Shown here piece by piece: positions 30,772 through 36,724 of a stretch of DNA of 36,724 bases (positions within the stretch are counted from its first letter, which is position 1; the number at the start of each line of letters is the position of its first letter). The DNA is from Chloroflexi bacterium UBA4733 (GTDB lineage: Bacteria > Chloroflexota > UBA4733), in NCBI GenBank assembly GCA_002404055.1, contig DHIZ01000340.1:1-36724 (forward strand), given 5' to 3'. The position numbers and the translations under genes were made by a program. The notes beneath the pieces are model-generated. The model was not told the origin of the DNA. It saw only the letters and a list, made by a program, of their open reading frames with translations, and did not search any database.

Positions 30772-30920
30772 GGAGGCGATACGTTATATCACCAGGTTTT
30801 GGCGAGGGCGTTGTGGTAACAAGCGACATTCAATCCAGCGATGAGGAGGTAGTGGTGGCCTTTGCCGGTGTCGGTGTCAAAAAGCTGGCGGCGAGTCTCG
30901 CTCGGTTGGTGAAGCGATGA
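30772..30920 (+). pseudogene. Remnant of a PcrA C-terminal domain
   Basis: With one frameshift near 30798, this reads GGDTLYHQ then FGEGVVVTSDIQSSDEEVVV and KKLAASLARLVKR. It matches the last 50 residues of the intact PcrA encoded at 27174 (IASSDEEVTVVF, KKLAASLARLAKR) in protein order but with clear nucleotide divergence. The TGA stop at 30918 overlaps the gatC ATG as ATGA. No upstream helicase sequence survives. It marks where an older pcrA copy once ended. Confidence 0.82.
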
Positions 30921-31210
30921 CCCTCTCCCTGGACGAAGTGCGCCACGTCGCCACGCTCTGCCGCCTGGCCCTGACTCCCGATGAGGAAGCGCGCATGCAA
31001 GACCAGCTCTCCTCGATCCTGGAACACGTCAACCGGCTGCAGGAGGTCGACACGTCAACGGTAGCGCCGACCTCCTCCGGGCTGGACCTGCACAACGTGC
31101 AACGCCCCGATGTTGCCCGACCGTCGCTGCCGGTGGAAGCCGTCCTCGCCAATGCGCCGGAGCGCTCCGGCAACCTGTTCCGGGTCCGCGCCATCCTGGA
31201 GGAGGGCTAG
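30917..31210 (+). CDS. gatC: Asp-tRNA(Asn)/Glu-tRNA(Gln) amidotransferase subunit C
   Basis: This 97-residue subunit belongs to the amidotransferase that converts misacylated Glu-tRNA(Gln) or Asp-tRNA(Asn) to the correct form. It has the family start LDEVRHVATLCRLALTPDEE, the middle SILEHVNRLQEVDTS and the tail NLFRVRAILEEG, at normal length. The ATG overlaps the stop of the PcrA remnant, a relic of translational coupling. gatA follows after 3 bases. gatB is not in the window. Confidence 0.93.
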   Translation: MTLSLDEVRHVATLCRLALTPDEEARMQDQLSSILEHVNRLQEVDTSTVAPTSSGLDLHNVQRPDVARPSLPVEAVLANAPERSGNLFRVRAILEEG

Positions 31211-31213
31211 CGC

Positions 31214-32677
31214 ATGGCCACAGCACCCCTGCCGACGCTGACCGTGGCTGCCGCGCTGCTGCGCCGCCGTGACTGTTCGGCCCTGGAACTGACCGAGCAG
31301 GCGCTGGCCCGCATTGACGCGGTGGACGGCAAAGTCGGCGCTTTTCTGACCCGTTGCGACGAGGACGCCCGCGCGGCGGCGCGGGCTGCCGACGTTCTGC
31401 TGGCTGAAGGTACCGCCGGACCGCTCACCGGCATCCCGATGGCGCTAAAGGACGTGCTGATCACCGAAGGTGTTCGCACGACCGCCGGTTCCCGCATGCT
31501 GGAGCAGTTCGTGCCGCCGTATCAGGGCACGGTGGCGGCGCGCCTGGCAGATGCCGGCGCCATCTTGCTCGGGAAGTTGAACTGCGATGAGTTCGCTATG
31601 GGATCCTCCACAGAGAACTCGGCCTTCGGTCCAGTTCACAACCCCTGGGATACCGCGCGTGTGCCGGGCGGTTCCAGTGGTGGCTCGGCGGCCGCGGTGG
31701 CGGCCGGCGAGGCGGTGTTCACGCTCGGCAGTGACACCGGTGGCTCCATCCGCCAACCGGCCGCCTTCTGTGGCGTGGTCGGATTCAAGCCGACCTACGG
31801 GCGCGTCTCACGCTACGGTCTGATTGCCTTCGCCTCGTCGCTTGACCAGATCGGTCCCTTTGCACGCACCTGCGCCGATGCCGCCCTGGTACTGCAGGCC
31901 ATCGCCGGCCATGACCCGAACGACGCTACCTCAGCCAACGTGCCGGTCCCCGACTATTCGGCGGCGCTGACCGGGCAGGATCTCCAAGGAGTACGCCTGG
32001 GCATTCCCAAGGAACTGTTCGTGGCGGGGATGCAGCCGGAGCTGGAGCAGTCGATCCGCAACGGCATTGCGATCTTGGCCGACCTGGGCGCCGAACTCCG
32101 CGAGGTCAGCCTGCCGCACAGTGTATATGCCCTGCCGGCCTACTACATCATTGCCCCAGCGGAGGCCAGCGCCAATCTCGCGCGCTTCGATGGCGTCAAA
32201 TACGGCTACCGCGCCGCCGAAGGGGCTGCCATGTGGGATGTCTACGCGCTCACCCGCGGCCAGGGCTTCGGGCCGGAAGTGAAGCGCCGCATCATGCTGG
32301 GTACCTATGCCCTCTCGGCCGGTTACTACGACGCCTACTACCGGCAGGCCCAGAAGGTGCGCACGTTGATCCGGCAGGACTTCGCGGCGGCCTTCGCCGA
32401 AGTAGACGCGCTGGTGGCCCCCACAACGCCGACGACGGCCTTCCGTTTGGGGGAGAAGTCGAACGATCCGGTCGCCATGTACTTCTCTGATGTCTGCACG
32501 ATCCCCGTTAACCTGGCAGGGCTGCCGGGTCTGGTCGTGCCCTGCGGGCTGGCCGGCGGCTTGCCCGTCGGCCTGCAACTGATCGGTCCGGCCTGGAGTG
32601 AACCGTTGCTCCTGCGCATCGGCCACGCTCTGGAACTATCGGGCTGTAGTGTTGGCTTGCCCCCGCTTGGACGGTAA
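31214..32677 (+). CDS. gatA: Asp-tRNA(Asn)/Glu-tRNA(Gln) amidotransferase subunit A
   Basis: This 487-residue amidase-signature subunit releases ammonia from glutamine for GatB. The catalytic triad is intact: Lys79 in [10 protein letters not shown], cis-Ser154 in [11 protein letters not shown] and Ser178 in GSDTGGSIR. The later [19 protein letters not shown] and the C-terminal [20 protein letters not shown] are also present. The start ATG lies 3 bases after gatC with ribosome site GGAGG in the gatC end. Length is typical. The two genes form an operon. Confidence 0.95.
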   Translation: MATAPLPTLTVAAALLRRRDCSALELTEQALARIDAVDGKVGAFLTRCDEDARAAARAADVLLAEGTAGPLTGIPMALKDVLITEGVRTTAGSRMLEQFVPPYQGTVAARLADAGAILLGKLNCDEFAMGSSTENSAFGPVHNPWDTARVPGGSSGGSAAAVAAGEAVFTLGSDTGGSIRQPAAFCGVVGFKPTYGRVSRYGLIAFASSLDQIGPFARTCADAALVLQAIAGHDPNDATSANVPVPDYSAALTGQDLQGVRLGIPKELFVAGMQPELEQSIRNGIAILADLGAELREVSLPHSVYALPAYYIIAPAEASANLARFDGVKYGYRAAEGAAMWDVYALTRGQGFGPEVKRRIMLGTYALSAGYYDAYYRQAQKVRTLIRQDFAAAFAEVDALVAPTTPTTAFRLGEKSNDPVAMYFSDVCTIPVNLAGLPGLVVPCGLAGGLPVGLQLIGPAWSEPLLLRIGHALELSGCSVGLPPLGR

Positions 32678-32772
32678 GATGCCTCATCTTCGATGGTACA
32701 CCCGTGCGGTACGCGGATCGAACCCGCGGTGATAACGACGCCCCTGGTACCGAAGGTAAGAGGAGACCGGGA

Positions 32773-33744
32773 ATGCCTGTAGAGGTCGGCTTCATCGGTA
32801 CCGGCAACATTGCGAACTATCATCTGAACAGCCTGGAGAAGATCACCGGTGCGCGCGTCACCGCCGTTTACGATCTGGCCCGCGAGCGTGCGGAGCAGGT
32901 CGCGCGGCGTTTCGGCGCCAAGGTCTACACCGACCACCGCGAGTTGATCGAACAGAGCGGCATCCAGGCGCTCTACGTCTGCTTGCCTCCGTTCAGTCAT
33001 GAGGATCAGGAGCTACTCGCGGCCCAGCGCGGTATCGCCCTCTTCGTGGAGAAACCTGTTGCTTTGACGGAAGAGAAGGCCCGGCAGGTGCTGGCGGCCG
33101 TGCAGCAGCACGGCGTCATCACCAGCACCGGCTACCACTGGCGCCACTCACCCCTGACGGACCGAGCACGCGAACTGCTGCGCGGCAGGACGATCGGGAT
33201 GGTGCACGGCTACTGGCACGGCAGCATGCCGGGCGTCTCCTGGTGGCGCCGTCTTGACCAGTCGGGCGGCCAGTTCGTCGACCAGGCGACGCACATCGTT
33301 GATCTGGCGCGCTACCTTGTCGGCAACGTGCGCCGGGTCTCGGCCAGCTACGCCACGCGCACGCTCGGCAACGTCGAGAACTTCACAGTGGCCGACGTGA
33401 GTACGGTCAACCTGGAGTTCGAGAACGGCGCGATTGGGAACATCGCCACCAGTTGCATGGTGGGTCAGGGCTACACCGTTGGCCTGCACGTGCTCTGCCA
33501 GGGCCTCATCCTGGAGGAGTTTGCTAACACGATGCGGGTCATCCAGCCGGGCCTGACGCAAGAGTTCCGCTCCAACGAGAATCCCTACCTGCTGGAAGAC
33601 CGCACCTTTATCGACGCCGTGCAGACGGGCAACCCCAGCGCCATCCGTGCCCCTTATATTGAGGCCGTCCGCACACTGCTCGTCACCCTCGCCGCCAATC
33701 AATCGGCGCAGACGGGCCTGCCGGTGGAGGTGCCGGCGGTGTGA
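32773..33744 (+). CDS. Gfo/Idh/MocA-family oxidoreductase
   Basis: This 323-residue enzyme has an N-terminal NAD(P)-binding Rossmann fold, VGFIGTGNIANYHLNSL at residues 4-20. The EKPVALTEEKA motif near residue 98 is typical of the family, followed by TGYHWRHSP and the C-terminal beta-sheet domain with GGQFVDQATHIVDLARYL. Members oxidise or reduce sugars and related polyols. AGGAGA at 32761 fixes the ATG at 32773. The DUF6807 and sugar-isomerase genes follow, so a carbohydrate catabolic cluster is likely. The substrate is not determinable. Confidence 0.88.
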   Translation: MPVEVGFIGTGNIANYHLNSLEKITGARVTAVYDLARERAEQVARRFGAKVYTDHRELIEQSGIQALYVCLPPFSHEDQELLAAQRGIALFVEKPVALTEEKARQVLAAVQQHGVITSTGYHWRHSPLTDRARELLRGRTIGMVHGYWHGSMPGVSWWRRLDQSGGQFVDQATHIVDLARYLVGNVRRVSASYATRTLGNVENFTVADVSTVNLEFENGAIGNIATSCMVGQGYTVGLHVLCQGLILEEFANTMRVIQPGLTQEFRSNENPYLLEDRTFIDAVQTGNPSAIRAPYIEAVRTLLVTLAANQSAQTGLPVEVPAV

Positions 33745-33781
33745 AGACCGTCATCACGATCAATGGCCGCAGCGCCGCCGG

Positions 33782-33811
33782 TTGACAGCGCTGCCCTGTA
33801 GTGATTACAGT
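33782..33811 (+). promoter_or_regulatory. Promoter for the DUF6807-isomerase pair
   Basis: A perfect TTGACA (33782-33787) and TACAGT (33806-33811) are 18 bases apart. The ATG at 33863 lies 51 bases downstream. It suggests separate initiation inside the gene cluster. Confidence 0.55.
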
Positions 33812-33862
33812 CAGGGAGACGACGATCCGCTGTGTCAGCGGAGAGGGGAGTAACGATTTTTC

Positions 33863-35023
33863 ATGGCTTCACGCTTTTCAGTTCGCGCCGGGCAGCACCC
33901 GCGCCGCCTGGCCCCCATCACCGTGCCTTTACCGGAGGTTCCTGCCGGTGATCTTGCCGTCCGCAACAGCGCCAGCGGTCAGATTGCCGCGGCGCAACGT
34001 TGTCCCGAGGGCATCATCTTCCTGTTGGACCAACTGGATGCCGGCGCCGAAGCGACCTTCGAGTTGCAATCCGGCAGTGCCGGCGGCACGGGCGTGCAGG
34101 TCGCCGAGCGCGAGCAAGAGCTGGAGATCAGCGTTGACGGCGACCTCTTCACGCGCTACCGCTTCGGCGGCGAAGGCCTGGCCCGGCCCTACTTCTGGCC
34201 GGTGTTTGGTCCCGATCGCCGCCAGGTCACCCGCGCCTACCCCATGCTGCCGGATGCTCCCGGCGAGGCGCGTGATCACCCGCACCATCGCTCGATCTGG
34301 GTCGCCTACGGGGAACTTGATGGCTACGACGCCTGGAGTGAGGGTCCCAACCACGGTTCAACCCTCCACGTCGCCTTTGACGAGATTACCAGCGGCCCCG
34401 TCTTCGGCGGCTTCCGCGAGCAGACGAGGTGGGTCGATGCGGTCGGCCGGCAACTGCTCAAGGAAGGCCGGGCGGTGCGCATCTACGCGACGCCGGACGG
34501 CGCTCGCCTGATGGACGTTGACCTGCACTGGACCTTTGGTCGCCAGGACGGACGCGGCAGGCGCTTCAGCCTGGGCCAGGTCCATCTCGGTGACACCAAG
34601 GAAGCCGGGCTGATCGCCGTGCGCGTCGCCAGCAGTATGGACGCCAAAGGCGCGGGCAAGATCGAGAATGCCTGGGGCGGCACGAACGAGGCGGAAACCT
34701 GGGGCAAGCGCGCCCCCTGGTGCGACTACTCCGGTCCGGTGGACGGCGAAACTGTCGGCATTGCCGCCTTCGATCATCCCTCAAACTTGCATTTCCCCTG
34801 CTACTGGCACGTCCGCAACTACGGCTTGATGGGGTCGAATCCATGGAGCGGCGAAGCGTTCACCGACAATCCGATGGAGAACGGCGCCACAACCTATCGC
34901 TTCGGCGACGAACTACACTTCCGCTACCGCCTCTACATTCACAACGGCGATGCCACTAGCGCACAGGTGGGCGACCACTGGTTCAACTTCGGCTTCCCGC
35001 CGCAGATCAAGGTCGAGGAATAG
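33863..35023 (+). CDS. PmoA-family (DUF6807) protein
   Basis: This 386-residue protein matches the family annotated as PmoA-like or DUF6807. The conserved DHPHHRSIWVAYG block is near residues 138-150, with NAWGGTNEAETWGKRAPWCDYSG and IAAFDHPSNLHFPCYWHVRNYG in short pieces downstream. The PmoA name is misleading: this is not the membrane methane monooxygenase subunit. Members commonly sit with Gfo/Idh/MocA and sugar isomerase genes, as here, suggesting carbohydrate work. No signal peptide is seen. A GAGAGGGGA purine tract precedes the ATG by 13 bases, a long spacing. It ends 3 bases before the next gene. Confidence 0.82.
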   Translation: MASRFSVRAGQHPRRLAPITVPLPEVPAGDLAVRNSASGQIAAAQRCPEGIIFLLDQLDAGAEATFELQSGSAGGTGVQVAEREQELEISVDGDLFTRYRFGGEGLARPYFWPVFGPDRRQVTRAYPMLPDAPGEARDHPHHRSIWVAYGELDGYDAWSEGPNHGSTLHVAFDEITSGPVFGGFREQTRWVDAVGRQLLKEGRAVRIYATPDGARLMDVDLHWTFGRQDGRGRRFSLGQVHLGDTKEAGLIAVRVASSMDAKGAGKIENAWGGTNEAETWGKRAPWCDYSGPVDGETVGIAAFDHPSNLHFPCYWHVRNYGLMGSNPWSGEAFTDNPMENGATTYRFGDELHFRYRLYIHNGDATSAQVGDHWFNFGFPPQIKVEE

Positions 35024-35026
35024 GCA

Positions 35027-35845
35027 GTGCGTTTCGCTATTTGCAACGAACTCTTCGAGGGCTGGTCGCTGGAGGACACCTTTCGCACGGTGCGCGACCT
35101 CGGCTACGACGGCATTGAGCTGGCGCCCTTCACCCTGGCAACCACCGTCACCGAGCTGTCGCCGGACCAGCGCGTCGCGCTGCGGCAGTTGGCCGCCCAG
35201 TACGGGCTGGAGATCACGGGCCTACACTGGCTGCTCGCCCGTGTCCCCGGCGTGTACCTGACCAGTCCCAATCCGGCGGTTCGCGCGGTGACGCGCGCCT
35301 ATCTGCTGGAGCTGGTGCGCACCTGCGCCGATCTGGATGGCCGCTTCCTGGTCTTCGGTTCACCCAAACAACGCGACGTATTGCCTGGCGTCGACCGGCA
35401 AGCGGCCTGGGATTGGAGCCGGGAGACCTTCCAAGCGGTTGGGCGCTTGGCTGGCGAGCACGGCGTCACCTTCTGCCTGGAGCCACTGGCGCCATCAGAG
35501 ACCAACCTGTTCAGCACCGCCGCCGAAGCGGCGCGCATGGTCGACGAGGTTGACCAACCCGGCTTCCGCCTCATGCTCGACGTCAAGGCCATGAGCAGCG
35601 AGTCCCTGTCCATCCCGGACATCATCGCGGCCCAGCGCGAGCGCTTTGTGTACTTCCACGCCAATGACAGCAACCTGCGCGAGCCGGGTTCGGGCGATGT
35701 GGACTTCGCACCCATTTTTCAGGCGCTCCGTCAGGCGAACTACGATGGCTGGATGTCGATTGAGGTCTTCGTCTACAAGCCCGACCCGACGGCCATTGCC
35801 CGGCGGGGGCTAGAGTATCTGAAACGTTTTGTCGCCAGGCAGTAG
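35027..35845 (+). CDS. Sugar phosphate isomerase/epimerase-like TIM-barrel protein
   Basis: This 272-residue protein belongs to the xylose-isomerase-like (AP endonuclease family 2) TIM barrels. It has LGYDGIELAPF near residue 27, GVTFCLEPLAPSETN with the metal Glu near 153, RLMLDVKAMSSES, FVYFHANDSN and WMSIEVFVYKPD with the final Glu. These supply the metal ligands usual in the family. GTG at 35027 starts 3 bases after the DUF6807 gene, with a GAGG site overlapping that gene's end. It probably isomerises or epimerises a keto sugar made by the Gfo/Idh/MocA enzyme. Confidence 0.87.
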   Translation: MRFAICNELFEGWSLEDTFRTVRDLGYDGIELAPFTLATTVTELSPDQRVALRQLAAQYGLEITGLHWLLARVPGVYLTSPNPAVRAVTRAYLLELVRTCADLDGRFLVFGSPKQRDVLPGVDRQAAWDWSRETFQAVGRLAGEHGVTFCLEPLAPSETNLFSTAAEAARMVDEVDQPGFRLMLDVKAMSSESLSIPDIIAAQRERFVYFHANDSNLREPGSGDVDFAPIFQALRQANYDGWMSIEVFVYKPDPTAIARRGLEYLKRFVARQ

Positions 35846-35901
35846 CCGACGCAGCAGTGAGACCTTACACTGACGAACAGAAGCGGGAAAGCGGGCTGAA
35901 G

Positions 35902-36627
35902 ATGAGCGAACGAGCGGGCGTTGCCACCGCGTCGCCAGCGGTATTGACCTGCCCACCGGACGATACCGAGGAGAGCGTGGTGGGTACCAACCTCCATCAG
36001 TGGACGATTGGCGCCCTGAAGTTGGGCCTCAACGAGGTAGCGAGCGCGCTCGCGGCGCCCGGCGAGCCGTGGCCCTGGCAGGCCTACATGCAGACGACGA
36101 TCACTGGTTGGCGGCACTCCGATGGCTCGGCTTATACCACTCTGCCCGACGTCTATGTCTACCGCCAGGTGCTGGACCTCCGCCGTCCTTCCTTGTCCTT
36201 GGAGCGCGATGGCCCGCCGCTCCTGGTCGTCGAGGTGTTGAGTCGAACCACCTATCAGGCTGACCTGGACCTAGACCACGGTAAGGGCTACAGCTACCGG
36301 CAAGGCGGGGTGCGCGAGTACCTGACGCTGGACCCGACCGGCGAGTTCGCCGACTATCGGCCGGAGCAGGGGCGCGCCTGGCGGCTGGAGAAGGGCGTGT
36401 ATCGCCCCTGGCGGCCCGACCGGCACGGTCGTTGGCACAGCGCTCTACTGGGCATTGCCATCGGCCTGGAGGGTGCGCAGGTAGCAGTCTACGCCTCCAA
36501 CGGTCGCCGCCAGTTGCGCGAGGGCGAGTTCCAGCGGGAACTAGCCCGCAGGGACGCGGAGCTTGCGCGCCGAGACGCCGAGCTAGCGGCATTGCGCCGC
36601 CGGCTCAAGGAGCTGGGCCAGGAGTAG
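35902..36627 (+). CDS. Uma2-family (DUF820) PD-(D/E)XK protein with heptad tail
   Basis: This 241-residue protein has the Uma2 core TLPDVYVYRQVLD, PPLLVVEVLSRTTYQAD and YRQGGVREYLTLDP, giving the Asp, Glu and downstream Tyr/Asp set. Its tail repeats the seven-residue unit RRDAELA twice in a charged coiled coil ending RRRLKELGQE. The ATG at 35902 is preferred; GTG at 35857 is in frame but has no ribosome site. It follows the isomerase gene after about 56 bases. It is the third Uma2 gene of the window. Confidence 0.8.
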   Translation: MSERAGVATASPAVLTCPPDDTEESVVGTNLHQWTIGALKLGLNEVASALAAPGEPWPWQAYMQTTITGWRHSDGSAYTTLPDVYVYRQVLDLRRPSLSLERDGPPLLVVEVLSRTTYQADLDLDHGKGYSYRQGGVREYLTLDPTGEFADYRPEQGRAWRLEKGVYRPWRPDRHGRWHSALLGIAIGLEGAQVAVYASNGRRQLREGEFQRELARRDAELARRDAELAALRRRLKELGQE

Positions 36628-36640
36628 GCTACGGGTACGT

Positions 36641-36724
36641 CTAGCGCACCCGCTTCATCGCCAGGGCTTCTCGTGCCGCCACCACAATTGCTGGCGCGTC
36701 CATGTGGTACTTGTGCAGCAATTC
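36641..36724 (-). CDS. C-terminal end of a gene running off the window
   Basis: The minus strand reads ELLHKYHMDAPAIVVAAREA up to LAMKRVR and a TAG stop at 36641, in frame with the window edge. The sequence is like the last helix of transketolase proteins, but 27 residues are too few to be sure. The gene converges on the Uma2 gene. Confidence 0.35.
   Translation of the reverse strand, partial: ELLHKYHMDAPAIVVAAREALAMKRVR

Noticed and set aside
32701..32745. A T-arm-like hairpin on the minus strand (CGCGG, loop GTTCGAT, CCGCG) upstream of the oxidoreductase gene, suggesting a tRNA.
   Set aside because: No matching acceptor stem, anticodon arm or 3' CCA was found at the right distances, and the opposite half would lie inside the oxidoreductase coding sequence. 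It may be a chance hairpin or a tRNA fragment.

Overview
The window is GC-rich bacterial chromosome, densely coded on both strands, with no plasmid or phage backbone visible. The gene mix points to a Chloroflexota bacterium, perhaps a Thermomicrobia relative: several Uma2-family proteins, an SCO1664-family kinase-like protein, an ECF sigma factor with a zinc-ribbon tail next to ABC exporters, a Rad52-family protein, a DUF6807/PmoA-family protein, and many GTG/TTG starts. This placement is an inference from gene content. No rRNA, tRNA, CRISPR array or intact insertion sequence was found. No gene-free stretch exceeds about 300 bases; the longest (about 220-270 bases, upstream of positions 6307, 22302 and 26345) hold promoters.

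Layout. 118-6041: adenylosuccinate lyase, a tiny membrane protein, an HD-domain protein lying between two broken genes (a DUF234-type ATPase tail and a doubly truncated MFS transporter), then an intact 14-helix MFS exporter. 6307-8376: a LysM-like protein, then a minus-strand stress cluster. That cluster has a Rad52/DdrA-like protein with two LexA-type boxes in its promoter, and an XRE repressor followed by an ImmA/IrrE metalloprotease. 8548-10973: a predicted sugar-binding-type protein, an orphan solute-binding lipoprotein and a membrane protein. 11035-14034: an intact Phd/PIN toxin-antitoxin pair, an ABC exporter lacking its first helix, and an AbrB antitoxin whose PIN toxin is largely deleted. 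14078-17066: a NadD-like nucleotidyltransferase, MoeA and a Uma2 protein. 17164-22083: an operon of ECF sigma factor and two ABC exporter half-transporters, each gene carrying a palindromic element in its interdomain linker. 22302-26078: aldo/keto reductase, the SCO1664-like protein coupled to an FAD oxidoreductase, and Uma2. 26345-30920: MNT antitoxin with a deleted HepT-like toxin, PcrA/UvrD helicase, a HigBA-like pair, a small Cys/His protein and a decayed second copy of the PcrA C-terminus. 30917-32677: gatC and gatA. 32773-36724: a Gfo/Idh/MocA oxidoreductase, the DUF6807 protein, a sugar-phosphate isomerase-like protein, a third Uma2 protein and the edge of another gene.

How the parts may work together. 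The most interesting region is 6570-8500. An XRE + ImmA/IrrE pair is the regulatory logic of ImmR/ImmA and of Deinococcus DdrO/IrrE. Here it sits beside a Rad52-superfamily gene (the superfamily of DdrA) whose promoter is flanked by two GAAC-N4-GTTC boxes. A TGTCA-T-TGACA dyad lies in the divergent promoter region of the XRE gene. This suggests a compact two-input DNA-damage module. A second theme is toxin-antitoxin decay: of four toxin-antitoxin loci, two keep an intact antitoxin beside a toxin destroyed by internal deletion. A third is the pcrA-gatCA junction, where a remnant pcrA tail still overlaps gatC by ATGA, marking the ancestral arrangement before a toxin-antitoxin-bearing segment came to lie in between.
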